Both the position numbers and the translations under genes were made by a program. From positions 4,960,893-5,024,892 of the forward strand of contig CP141149.1 in assembly GCA_035235625.1 (NCBI GenBank): a stretch of 64,000 nt of DNA. The letters are read 5' to 3'. The notes under the pieces were generated by a model. It worked only from the letters and a program-made list of their open reading frames with translations. It was not told where the DNA came from and searched no databases. Each line of letters starts with the position of its first letter. The stretch's first letter is position 1. Below, in pieces: positions 1 to 10,748 of the stretch. This DNA is from Saururus chinensis (taxonomy: Eukaryota; Streptophyta; Magnoliopsida; Piperales; Saururaceae).

Positions 1-143
1 GTGCATAAATTGGCTTGTCTTCGTGGTGGACATGATCCGAGTCTCCCTCTTCTCCCCTTCCCTTAGCAAACAGCTTCATCATCGCACAAGCACAATAGGC
101 GTCTTCATCGTACATGAGATGACAAATCGGAGAAAACAAAAGA

Positions 144-623
144 TTGGAGAAGGGGAAGGCAGATTGGAGGTGCCCAGTCCGTCTAATCCATCTGCGTGAG
201 GCACTGAGGCTGAGAGCTGCAGTAGCAAGACAGCGTGGGGAAGACAGATCGCTGCCCTCACCCTCTATCTTGGCAAATAAGAGGAGAAGGAAGACAACAC
301 TCAGAGCCCTCGCCCTCTATCTTCTCCGATCGTTCTCTCCCTCTGTAGATGACCCTCTCCCTTGTAGATCACCCTCTACAGATCGCGCTTTCCTTCTAAT
401 CCAATTCAAAGATGGTGAAGAGACTCTGAAGTTTGATTCTGTTACCCGAAGTATCGTTCACAGATTTAAGCAAAGGGAGTGGGGGTGTTGGTCGAGCAAG
501 AAATTCGTAGGGGAGGTGTGTAAGAGAAGCCGAAACAGGAACACGGTAGGAGAGGTGAAGAGATTTTTACGTCCCCTGTTTAGGCATCGGGTTCGCAGCG
601 AATCGAGCCAGATCGGATCATGA
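144..623 (+). other. Unassigned 159-codon open frame, copy A; probably non-coding
   Basis: An open frame beginning MEKGKADWRCPVRL is preserved at the same relative place in copy B. Its product is Arg/Ser-rich with no domain, signal peptide or membrane segment that I recognise. The few differences between copies include amino-acid changes (Val/Ala, Arg/Trp, Phe-Val/Ser-Ile, Arg/Lys, Arg/Ser). That pattern does not suggest purifying selection. I do not recognise it and consider a chance open frame most likely. Confidence 0.2.
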
Positions 624-718
624 TACGATCGAAACAAAGCATTCATGCTGATAATTTATGTGCCTACCGTATCAGGGTCTGTTCCATATCGATCGTGACC
701 AATATAGATGCGTATCAG

Positions 719-1204
719 TCAATACGGTCTTCCATAGTGGCCATGAAGTTGAAGAGCTTGACATTGGGGCAGGCCAAGAGCTTGCTCATGATGGTGGACA
801 ACTGGACACAAAAAGGGTTCAGTGCTTGATCACCACGTAGTTGTCCAGCTCGTCGTAGTTGAGAAGAAGGCCAGGAAGAGCTGGTTGCCTAGCCAGGTGC
901 CACCACCACGACTCACAGACTGCTCGCTGATGGCCGCTCTGATGTCGAGGTTCTTGCTCATCTCATAGGCACAGGAGAGGATAGCAGAACCGACACTGGC
1001 CACAACCACAAAGGTGTTGGCGTAGGTGATCATGTCCATCGTGTAGCGGTGGGTCATCTCGCGAGAGACGATGAAATCCTTGGTCGAACTAGAAACACTG
1101 GAGGTCGAACTTAGGGGTGGCAATGCACATGGAAACAAAGCGCTTGGCGGCTGAGTGTGAAGAAGAGCAGAGGGGCTAGAGGCTAGGGCAAAGGCAGTGG
1201 CCAT
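719..1204 (-). pseudogene. THI1: THI1 (thiamine thiazole synthase) 5' fragment, copy A
   Basis: Read on the minus strand, it starts [16 protein letters not shown], a typical plastid transit peptide. It continues with [25 protein letters not shown] and [16 protein letters not shown], all recognisable THI1/THI4 family blocks. THI1 makes the thiazole half of thiamine in plastids. The Rossmann glycine motif is degraded ([14 protein letters not shown] instead of a GAGSAGLSCAYE-like block). After GNQLFLAF the frame shifts: the next family block ([12 protein letters not shown]) is in another frame, then a stop follows, then MSKLLACPNVKLFNF in a further continuation. Homology ends near MEDRID at about base 719, so the C-terminal half with the sulphur-donating cysteine is absent. 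It is a dead fragment of roughly 165 residues of a protein of about 350. Confidence 0.88.
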
Positions 1205-2876
1205 GGACGGAAACATTCGAAGAGAATTTCAGAAAGAGAAGAGAAACCCTCAGAAGTAAATTCAATCCAGAAAGTCTATTTAATGCAAGCAAACAATTAG
1301 AGCCCCTTTGTCTTCTGTTAAGATTCCAACAATAACCAGCTAATCCGAAGAGGCTAGAGTCCTGGTGCCAAGTAAATCCAAACCGAGATGACATGCTACT
1401 AGAATCGTTATGTTTCTAGATCCAATTCGGCAATACAACACATTACCAAATATTGGGTAATTATCTCATACTCAAAGGATTTCTCAAAAATTGAAATGAC
1501 AAATTGTGCCTTAATATTGTGTTGCACAATAGTATTTGTTTTAATAATGTTGTGTTGCATCATCATGTGTTCTTTTTTTGTTGTTGCAAAAAATAATATG
1601 TTGTTTTTAGTTTATTTTGTCTCTATTTGGCGAGCTTAGTAGAGAAATCATGTGGTTTGGTTAAATACTATTATTATTTATTGACATTAGGCGTTGACGT
1701 TCATATGATCATCTTTTAAATAGATTACTTTTAAGAAATAACATTTGTAACAAACTAGCTAATCCCCTTTCCTTTGTGTGTGAAGACAATTACGGCATTT
1801 CGTTTACTTTCAGCTTAATGCACTCTTTAAAGTCCACAAGCCAACATAACCCTCTTATTCTCTCACCCTAAAATCTCAATAGCCTGTATCTACATTTTGA
1901 AGTTATAATATGCAATATACTTTCTGTTGCCTTTAGTTTAGGTTTTTTATTTTGTTGTTGGTCAATTTTCTTTAGTATGTCTCTTCCAAGCAAAAGAAAC
2001 TTTCCTAGCTTCCACCAAACGTTTGTCCTAATTGCTTGGTTAGTTATAGTTCTTCTAATTAATTCTTTACTAAATAAATAAAGTTTAACATAAGAATACG
2101 ACTACCCTCTCCCCCCCAACAAACAATGTCTTAATTCCATCAAAATTTAAATATTTTATTATTTTTTTCCATATTTCTTGGCAATATTTATTTGGTAGTG
2201 ACTAGCGTATGTGAACAAAAAGGAAAAGAAGAAAATGAAGAAGAAGAAATGAGGAGGTGGAGGAGAAGAAAAAAGCAAAGATGAGGAGAGACAGACAGAG
2301 AAGGCAGAGGGAGAGGGGTTTACAAGAAACAACATGATGATGTGTTGTGCCATGCTAGCGATGGATCCAACATAGGTGTGATAGGAGTAGGTTCGGTACA
2401 TACATATGACATATATTATGGTTGATGGGAGAGACCTTTTAATATTTACTTAGAGGAGGTGAATAATTGGTGAAGTTATACATTATTAGGGTGACAAGAG
2501 CTCTTAACATAAAAACTGGGGAAGTAAATAATAGGGGAAGCAAGAGATTATTAGGGTGGCAACAGCAGTGCTCTTAATATACAAACAAAGTTTATATGAT
2601 ACATGATTCTTAGAATAACGATAATATCTAATGTCTAACACGTGCAATCTAATGCATAACAGGTGCATATATCTATATTTGAGTATGTGCACTTTGACTA
2701 TCAAATAACAAAAAGGAGACTATCTACATTCCAGCTGTAATTAGCTTGTGAACTCACTAACACAGCGGCCCCGAAGGTTTGTTAGCTGTCCACGGCGCAT
2801 CTTATTAGCATACAAGTTTAATGCAAAATTTGATGCTTGTGACACTTTTTTACGTGCCCCGTCCATTAAATCGACA
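1205..2876. other. Non-coding, AT-rich spacer between THI1 fragment and 3.3-kb unit, copy A
   Basis: No gene is recognisable. Bases 2209-2320 are purine-rich (GAAGAAG/GGAGGA type). The rest is AT-rich intergenic sequence. It is matched without visible length change by 28856-30527 in copy B. Confidence 0.6.
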
Positions 2877-5800
2877 ACTGGCTATTCACCAGTCATGACT
2901 ACTATATATTTACCCGACCAAAGCAATTTGGAAATTTCGTCCCAGGCCATGCCACCACTCATCAGCTACTGCTCCCCTGACCCCCATGGCTCCGCCGGGG
3001 GCCACCAGACCCTGGACAACACTGGTCATCCTTCAAAAACGTGGGCTATAATATTGGTGAAGGACCGATGGGACGGAGATATGTTTGCTGTTCGTATGGG
3101 CAAAGATTGGGACTTGGGCATGAGTCTGGGGCTGCATCCAATATTTGCTGAAAACGTGGTTTGGTGCAACCGGTTCTAGGCAAGGTGGGGGTTGTCAGAA
3201 TTATTATATTTAATAAATAAGTTGCCTGACCACTCTACTACAATTGTGATTGTTTTTTTATAGCACTTGAAACTATTTTGCCACTATTTTTTTAGCTCTC
3301 TCTCTTGGATCATGGTATGGGCTCTGGCTCATTTCTGTCTAAACTTATTGCAGTCTGAGTGAGCCGATATGGGCCGGGTAAAGTTTGTTAGCTGTCCAAG
3401 GCGCATTGTATTAGCATACAAGTTTAATGCAAAATTTATGGTTTGTGACACTTTTGTACGTGCCCTATAGATTACTTCGACAACTAGCTATTCACTTGTC
3501 ACGACTGCTATATAGTTACCCAACCAAAGCAATCCAGAAATTTCGTGCCAGGCCACGCCATCACTCATCAGCTACTGCTCCCCTGACCCCAATGGCTCCG
3601 CCTGGGGCCACCAGACCTTGGACCACTGGACTTCCTTCAAAAACTTCGGCTATAATATTGGTGAAGGACGGATGGGACAGAGATATGTTTGTTGGTCATA
3701 TGGGCAAGGATTGGGACTTGGGCATGAGTCTGGGGCTGCCTCCAATATTATATGCTAAAAACGTGCTTTGGTGCAAGCAGTTCTAGCCAGGGTGGGGGTT
3801 GTCAGAATTATTATGTTTAATAAATAAGTTGCTTGACCACTCTACTGGAATTGTGATTATTTATTTAAAACACTTGAGACCATTTTGCCTTTGTTTTTTC
3901 AGCTCATCTCAATTAGACTATGGTATGGGTTCGGGCCCATTTCACTCCAACATTATAGCGGTCCGGGTGAGCTGGTATGGGCCAAGGGGTCAAAGAGTGG
4001 TGGGGGTAGTCTGTCACGGAGGTGCCTAGGAAATGCTTATCATGCGCCACTAGCAAGGCCAAATAGCTAAGTGAGTATGTCATTCTTCGTCAAGGTCATG
4101 GCCCTGTGCCATTTGACTAAGAGTCTAGCCCGCGAAGCTGAGCAATGAACCCATCCCACGGCAAATGTACGAACGCGCCAGAACATTTCCCAAGCAAGCT
4201 GACCGGAGGGGGACACCTCCTTACAATGCACAGATCCAACTTTGGCAACTCGGATTTTCGAACAATCCATGTCAACCAAGTGCATGTAAGGGTCTTTGTA
4301 TCCAACATGGCCATAAGGTAGGATGGCCACCCGATAGGTCGAAGAGCCCCATCTCTAAGCAAATGGGACTCTTGGCATTATAGCTAGCAACACAACAAGC
4401 CTTTGTTGTCATCCGAAACACCCGGTAGCAAGGCTAGGCATCATACTAACAGCTTTGTAAATTCAGCTCACCATGTCCCCCCTATATAGCATAAGAGATT
4501 TTTTCCAGCCTACTTGAGTGGCAACCAAAGTGGCTGTATGGGCATGGTTTCTCCAATATTTTCCAAACGGCCCGAAAACACTCCAAGGGACTCTCCAACA
4601 CTATTTAAGGGGAGGGGACATCTTAATAATCCAAATATGTGCTAGCCGTCTATGTGTCCCAACATAGCCAACTATGTGTGAGCATCGTTGTGTACTTTCT
4701 ATGCAATGTTGCACACACATGTTGCACAACATTGCAGGCCGTCCCCGTAATGCCTGAATAAATGGTGTGCAACACTAAGGACAGTTCCCGCAATGCATAC
4801 GCACCTACTATACAACACATTCGCATGTGTGTGCGCCCCAACACATGTCACAGATAGTCCGCTTCTCTACCCCCGTGACAATTCATGTCAACCCTACGTG
4901 TGCCATCATAATACTAATTTACTTACGATCCACCTAAGTCATACACGCACACTAGGCATGTAACTGGGATGTGCATTAACACATTGTTGGGCCCAAACAC
5001 ACGAATTATGTATCGATGTTGGGACCTGTGGTTAGAAAGTGGTCAACCCTATCACGCGCTTGGCCATGTGCATGTGGTCCCTGCCTCTGCAGGCTTTGAG
5101 AGATAGAGCTCACTTTCATTGTGTATGACCCTCTAGTTAAATCAAAAAAATCATTAAGGAAAGCCTGTATATAGGCCCACTTGAGAAAGGAATGGAGGGG
5201 GATATAAAAGGGAAAGAAGGGGGAGAGAATGCTCTAGGTGAGTAGTCCGCCCCCCACATCCTCTCCCTCTCCCAATCCGGCCCTCTCTCTCCCCCTTGGT
5301 GCGGCTCTCTAGGGTTTTGGAGAAAACCCTTGCTGACAGCCTCTCTCCTCCTCTCTCTTACGCTTCTTGGACGGATAAAACGAAGGAGATAGGTCTTCTC
5401 ACTGTTTGGGACATCAAGGGCTTGCTTTTGGGCGTCTTCCTCACTTATTTTGCATCCAAGGGTGAAGGTTTTGAGGGATCAACACATATGAAAGGTATTC
5501 TCTACTCCTACTTGATTTCCTTTGATCTTGGAGTGCATTGTGATTGATTTAAGGGCGTGAAAAGGGCAGGACAGCCCAAGGTCAGTATGTCCTTGTTCCT
5601 TGATTCAATTTCATATTATGCATGCACTTTGATTAATAGTTTATTATTTATGTATATGTGTATATATGCATGTTTGAGTGTAGATTATGAAAAAGCTTGG
5701 ATTTTTTATTGGTGCGCCATCCCCCGGGCTCGTGACCACCACGCTTCCGCCGGCCAGCCACTCAACAATCCCTCCACTTCGAGCAAGTCCACATTATCAT

Positions 5801-6169
5801 ATATGCTCATCTATGTACAAAGATTATTTCATTATCTCAACCACATCTTACCATTATAAAGTTGTACGAGAAGAATATATAGTGGTGGCATAAATTTGTT
5901 GATACCATAATAACTTAAAAGCCAAAATTGCAAGCCAGCTTACTCTCATAAATATATATATAGGGTGTGTGTGTTTCTTTCATTCTAAATAATTTTATAG
6001 CGTGACTTGTTTAATTATGTGGTAAAAGGGAGAGAAGACTCCCTTTAATTAAATCAAAAGGGGAGTAAAGACAAAGGTTCAAGAAAAAATAGAACATTGC
6101 ATACCTCATCTTTTGATTAGGAAAAGAAACTTGACAGCAAGTTTAAAAATATGAGAATTAGATAAGATG
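2877..6169 (+). repeat. 3.3-kb unit, single copy in copy A
   Basis: This block occurs once here but about 3.04 times head-to-tail in copy B (30528-41062). It starts ACTGGCTATTCACCAG and ends AGAATTAGATAAGATG. Inside it is an older, diverged duplication: about 2776-3366 resembles about 3385-3960, both with TTAGCATACAAGTTTAATGC and the translated block MGKDWDLGMSLGL. Around 5202-5208 there is a TATA box (GATATAAAAG) followed by a CT-rich leader and a 69-83 codon open frame (from 5296) with a donor-like GGTATT. Bases 4000-5290 look like LTR or promoter sequence, but I could not define LTR ends, a primer-binding site or a polyprotein. The short open frames within it are not assigned. Confidence 0.9.
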
Positions 6170-6730
6170 TAAGTTTTAACATGAAGTTCACACTTATAAA
6201 AGATGAGTGTTTTATGAGTGAATTCATTCATGAAAATTTTGGTATTTCTTTTTCTCCTAATAATGTAGACAGTGCAGTTCAGAAAGATATTCAACATTTA
6301 ACCTTGCTCTTAATTACTCTATGGCTTAAAAAAATAATATGATTAATAGCTTTACGTATTTGATTATCAAAAGATGTTCACTCTAAATAACTTAAATATG
6401 TGACTTATCAACCACTTGTAATGGGAATAGAAAAATAAAAGATATTGGGCAGATTCAAAATTATTCTTAAAGAGAATGCATTTAATAACCATATAAACTC
6501 TTTATATTACTCGTTTGTTAATAATAATAATAATAATAATCCACAACTAATATTACAACTCATAATAATTAAACAAAGTTACTCCGTACCATGCAATTGC
6601 ATTGTGCAAAAGTCTTATTTATACTTAGAACTTAAGTGGAATCCAGTGGCGAGCACTCGGTACTATTATTATTGATCCAAGCCAATTAATTATAGTACTA
6701 TGGCTCGGTGTCAGGTAGGGCACGAAACTC
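6170..6730. other. Non-coding spacer, partly missing from copy B
   Basis: AT-rich sequence with a short (AAT)n run near 6520-6540. The part from 6170 to 6566 has no counterpart in copy B, where a scarred junction replaces it. Bases 6567-6730 are identical by eye to 41155-41318 and form the 3' flank of the P450. Confidence 0.7.
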
Positions 6731-7876
6731 CTAAACCTCGCATTCGGCAACCGCTCGGTCCTTAACTCGGGGCACAATCCTCATTGTCTTGTGGTGTATG
6801 GCCAGGGGTGCTATGGGCTTCATCCTCATTGTCTCCTTCGTCACCGCCTGCAGGTATGGCAGCTTGGCCACGTCCTCTGCCCTCAGCAACTGGTCTTTTG
6901 CATAGCCATCTACTTCCTGGTAAAGCCTCTCCTGCACGTCTTGGTGATGAACCAAGAAGGCCAACGCCCAGGTGGCGGTGGAGGCCGTGCTGTCCAACCC
7001 CAGCATGAAGACCTCGAAGAGGGCCATGATGGTGACTTCATCGGGCAAGTCCTTGGAGAGGAGAACCTGGAGGTAGGAGTTTGGCGGGGCTGGCCGCGAG
7101 AGCATTGGCCGAAGCAGTTCCTCAATGCTACGCTTTGCAGCCTTGGCCTCGACGAAGGTACGGTTGAGGAAGGGGATGAAGCGAGCAAAGGTGAAGGCTT
7201 CGGCAAGACGGGTGTGGCCCATGACCTTGACGGCCTCCTCTGCCACCCTGTCCAAGCCGTCCACGAAGGCATCGTCGGAGAAGTCGGCCCCGAAGCAGAT
7301 GCGGGAGAGGAGGCGGATGGTGGCCCTTCTGATGTGGCCGAGTGGCTTCACCACGCCGTTGTTCTTTTGGGCCTCTTCTACGAGGCTACGTATCATGAGC
7401 TTCATGTCCCCTCCTGGTGGCTGAACTGGGCGGAGAGGTTAACAGGGCCTAGTGGGCCGCTCTGGAGTCCACGGCGGAGAGTGTGCCAGTGGGACCCCAA
7501 ATCAGCTGTGGCCACCGTATGCATGTCCGCGGTCAACAGTCCGATTATAAAGGGCAGATGACGGTCACCGTAGTCGGACGACTTGTTGACGAGGACCTCC
7601 CAAGCGAGCTCGGCGTCGCTGACAACAATCATAGGCCGCCAGCCGCCGACCCAAACCGTCATTACGCGGCCATGGTCGTTGGCTAGCTTGACTAGAGCGT
7701 GGTGCACCAGGTCCCCTCCCTTGGCCAGTTGGTGCAAGTTTCCTAAGAGTGGGAGTTTAGCAGGGCCGGGCGGCCATTCTACTTTCTTCCCGATGGATGT
7801 TTTCCCAAAGCCTTCGCAACAGAAAGATAAGTGCTACATATGTGATGAGGGTTGCAAACCATACATTAGTCTCCAT
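6731..7876 (-). pseudogene. CYP719-like cytochrome P450 pseudogene, copy A
   Basis: It is nearly identical to the intact P450 at 41319-42815, but three lesions destroy it. A 2-bp deletion in a T run near 7799-7803 shifts the frame just after the membrane anchor. A 1-bp deletion in a C run near 7408-7412 shifts it again before MKLMIRSLV. A 348-bp deletion at 6780/6781 removes exactly 116 codons. That deletion is in frame but takes out the PERF motif and the whole heme-binding loop with its cysteine ligand. What remains readable in pieces is the helix I motif LGLDST, ExxR (ETMR) and the tail ending VAECEV. The two short indels lie in homopolymers and could be sequencing errors; the 348-bp loss cannot. 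Even a corrected frame could not bind heme. If read from the upstream Met, the region extends to 7948. Confidence 0.95.
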
Positions 7877-7959
7877 TGCTTTGGTGGTTGTGCTCAACGC
7901 TCTGCTACTACCCCTTTTTATACCCTCAGCTAATACAAGTGCACTCATAGATGTTCTTT

Positions 7960-8330
7960 GTTTTGTGGCTGCATCACGTGTTTTGATTATTTGAACTTAT
8001 TTTTTTTGCCCAACAAGGAACACAATGTAATTTTTAATTTTTCTTTAACAACCAACCAACCGGCCCACTAAAGTATCGATTTATGTGTATTTTATGTTTG
8101 ACTAAAGTAATGAATCTCGTACACATGAGCAGGTTGGGAAAACAAATAGATCAAAAGGTCGAGCTTGGCTGCAATACAATATATAATTACGAAAAAGTTA
8201 ACCAGAATTGCAGCTCACTATACGCCCTAGCCCTGATCTGATGGTCCCGGAACTCCAGCTCTAGTAGACTCCAGCTGAGACTTAGATGTCCTCAGATACT
8301 TGTTGTCATTGTTTTGTCTCACTCTTTAGT
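7960..8330 (-). repeat. P450 upstream region, copy A in place
   Basis: Sequence directly upstream of the P450 pseudogene, from the G-box stretch to GATCTGATGGTCCCGGAAC and on to TTTGTCTCACTCTTTAG. It contains about 100 bp (roughly 8128-8228) that is missing from the orphan copy at 10046-10345 and from copy B. Confidence 0.75.
7975..7980 (-). promoter_or_regulatory. G-box CACGTG upstream of P450 pseudogene
   Basis: The palindromic CACGTG is 99 bp upstream of the likely start codon on the minus strand. It is conserved in all four copies of this upstream region in the window. The G-box is a known binding site for bHLH and bZIP factors; use here is inferred. Confidence 0.45.
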
Positions 8331-8381
8331 CGGGCAATATCCCACTTTTGATTTTTCTATGGGGTGATTTCTTCTTTAAAA

Positions 8382-9070
8382 AAGATAGTACAGGAGAAAT
8401 GTTTTTCATGCTCTCCTCTGACAGTTAATTGAGCCTATGGAATGCTCTAACAGTGAACTGAGCCTAAGAAATGCATGGAAGCATCCATTCTCAAGATAGA
8501 CAGTGCACATTAGTGTAAGTGATAATCACTTACACTAATGTGCGCTAACGTGTGCACCATCCATCTTGAAAATGGACGCTCCCCATGACTTCCTTACTCT
8601 CGGTTCATACTAGCCAAAGAGCATGAAAAACACTTCCTAGAACATGATGTGCAGTTTTCCTTACATTGGTGACTAGAGTGTGTGAAGCATCAAGAGAATG
8701 GCAAGCTAATTATATTGGCCATTGTTAAATCCAAGTAGGGTGAAAACAGGTAGGGGTGTAAGCAGACGGCCTCAGACAAAGGCTATCTATGTCTATCCAT
8801 TTTTACATAATTATATTGTCCGTCCGTCCGTTATCCAAGACAGACATCCAAATTGTCCATCCATTTTTGTCCGTATGGACATAGACGGACACGAACAATA
8901 TAAACAAAAATTCTCAAAACAAGAAGAACAAATATTTGCTAATATCAATCAACGATAAAAAATGCAGTGGCAGTTTGCCTTGTATAACATATCCAACCTA
9001 GATGTCACAGGTAAAAATAATACTTTATGGATAGTTGATTAAGAATACTATCCTTACAAGGTTAATAGTG
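8382..9070 (+). repeat. Truncated 2.6-kb unit with 5' part of hAT element
   Basis: It begins with the same lead-in as the full units (GATAGTAC...GTTTTTCATGCTC), includes the foldback at 8474-8587, and continues into the hAT 5' end at 8751 (TAGGGGTGTAAGC). The left target-site octamer is AAAACAGG. It stops near 9070, where it joins GTGAGAGAAGC, so the hAT right end is missing. Confidence 0.75.
8474..8587. repeat. Foldback (MITE-like hairpin), copy 1
   Basis: The arms GCATCCATTCTCAAGATAGA and CCATCTTGAAAATGGACGC are near reverse complements. The inner arms ACATTAGTGTAAGTG / CTTACACTAATGTG complete a long hairpin. Confidence 0.75.
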
Positions 9071-9680
9071 TGAGAGAAGCATTTTTTATACTCCTCTGAC
9101 AGTGAATTGAGCATGAGGAATGCTCTAACAGTGAACTGAGCCTAAGAACTGCATGGAAAACATCCATTTTCAAGATAGACAGTGCACGCGCTAGTTCACA
9201 TTAGCGCAAATAATACTTACACCAATGTGCGCTAGCGTATGCGCCGTCCATCTTGAAAATGGATGCTCCCCATAAATTCCTTACTCTCGGTTCATGGTGG
9301 CCAAAGAGCATGAAAGACACTTCCTAGAACATGATGTGTAGTTTTCCTTACATTGGTGACTAGAGTGTGTGAAGTATCAGGAGAATGGCAAGCTAATTAT
9401 TTTGGCCATTGTTAAATCCAAGAAGGGTGAAAATAGGTAGGGGTGTAAAAGGACGGCCGCAGACAAAGGCTATATGTGTCCATCCATTTTTACATAATAA
9501 TATTGTCCGTCTGTCCGCTATCCAAGATGGACATACAAATTGTCCATCTGTGTTTGTCCATATGGATATAGACGAACACGAACAATATAAACAAAAATTC
9601 TCAAAACAAGAACAAATATTTGCTAATAACAATCAACGATAAGAAATGCAGTGGCAGTTTGCCTTGTAAACCATATCCTA
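9071..9680 (+). repeat. Second truncated 2.6-kb unit with hAT 5' part
   Basis: It repeats the lead-in, a foldback at 9152-9272, and the hAT 5' end from 9438 (left octamer AAAATAGG at 9430-9437). It breaks off at 9680, where the AACCGAA-rich element begins. Confidence 0.72.
9152..9272. repeat. Foldback, copy 2
   Basis: Same hairpin family, with a longer loop that includes a GCGCTAGTTCACATTAGCGC insertion relative to the other copies. Confidence 0.7.
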
Positions 9681-10045
9681 TAGGGGTGCATCGCGGTTCG
9701 GTTTCAGGCGGTTCTTACTGGAACTGAACCGAACTGAATTTAAGAACCGAGTTATAGGAACCGAACAGAACCAAATTTAAAAACCGAAATATGAAAACCG
9801 ATCCAAACCGACGTGAGAACTGAAACCAAATAAAAACTGAATATTTTAATTAAATTACTTAAATTAATTAATATCAAATAAAAATAATACAAAATTGTCA
9901 AAGTTATAGCCTAAGCAATTTTTATTGTTTCATGTACATGACTTCACAGTCAAACATTAGAAAAGAAAAACAGCAAACCGTGTATAATTGATATGCATCC
10001 ATTTCTTGATGAACAAACTGAACTAGACTCTCCATAGCCGAATTT
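9681..10045 (+). mobile_element. AACCGAA-rich element fragment, copy A
   Basis: It begins TATAGGGGTGCATCGCGG and then repeats GGTTCGGTT / AACCGAACC motifs on both strands, followed by AT-rich sequence. The TAGGGGTG start resembles a hAT-type terminus. Its far end merges into the orphan P450 upstream fragment and no right terminus or target duplication was found, so it is probably truncated. The same element sits at 47133-47497. Confidence 0.55.
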
Positions 10046-10345
10046 CCTTGTTTTGTAGCTGAATCACGTGTTTTGATTATTTGAACTTTTTTTTTGCCCA
10101 ACAAGGAACACAATGTAATTTTTAATTTTTCTTTAACAACCAAGCGACCCACCCTCTAAAGTATAGATTTATGTGCACTTTATGTTTGACTAAAGTAATG
10201 AATCTCGTACACATGTCTAAAGTAATTTTTAGCCCTGATCTGATGGTCCCGGAACTCCAGCTCTTCTAAACTCCAGCTGAGGCTTGATGTCATCATATAC
10301 TTATTGTCATTGTTTTGTCTCACTCTTTAGTTGGGCAATGTCCCA
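10046..10345 (-). repeat. Orphan copy of the P450 upstream region, copy A
   Basis: TTTTGTAGCTGAATCACGTG through GGAACTCCAGCTCT matches the region directly upstream of the P450, G-box included (10065-10070), but no P450 is attached. Instead the AACCGAA element abuts it. Copy B's P450 upstream sequence from about 43000 on matches this orphan better than it matches copy A's own upstream region. Confidence 0.8.
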
Positions 10346-10474
10346 ATTTTGATTTTGCTACCGGGCAATTCTTTCTTTGAAAAAGATAGTGCATGAAAAG
10401 CGTTTTTCATGCTCCGCTCTGACAGTGAATTGAGCCTAAGGAATGCTCTAACAGTGAACTGAGCCTAAGAAATG

Positions 10475-10585
10475 CATGGGAAGCGTCCATTTTCAAGATA
10501 AATAGTGCACATTAGCGCAAGTGATACTTACACCAATGTGCGCTAGTATGTGCACCGTCTATCTTGAAAATGGATGCTCCCCATG
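10475..10585. repeat. Foldback, copy 3
   Basis: Arms GCGTCCATTTTCAAGATA and TATCTTGAAAATGGATGC pair closely. Confidence 0.75.
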
Positions 10586-10748
10586 AATTCCTTACTCTCG
10601 GTTCATGGTGGGCAAAGAGCATGAAAAACATTTCCTAGGACATGATGTGTAGTTTTCCTTACATTGATGACTAGAGTGTGTGAAGTATCAGGAGAATGGC
10701 AAGCTAATTATTTTGGCCATTGTTAAATCCAAGTAGGGTGAAAATAGG

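Noticed and set aside
2748..3786. Two related open frames with MGKDWDLGMSLGL-like blocks (2748-3179 and 3427-3786)
   Set aside because: The similarity comes from an internal DNA duplication. The frames break in some units and match no known protein.
4000..5560. Possible LTR or solo LTR inside the 3.3-kb unit
   Set aside because: There is a TATA box and leader-like sequence, but no matching pair of LTRs, target duplication, primer-binding site or gag/pol sequence. I left it as part of the unit.
8722..8958. Recurring 60-80 codon frame MLNPSRVKIGRGVN... at many places (8722, 9409, 10720, 13288, 43559, 46123)
   Set aside because: It spans the boundary between flank and hAT terminus, so it is a by-product of the repeated hAT insertion and not a gene family.
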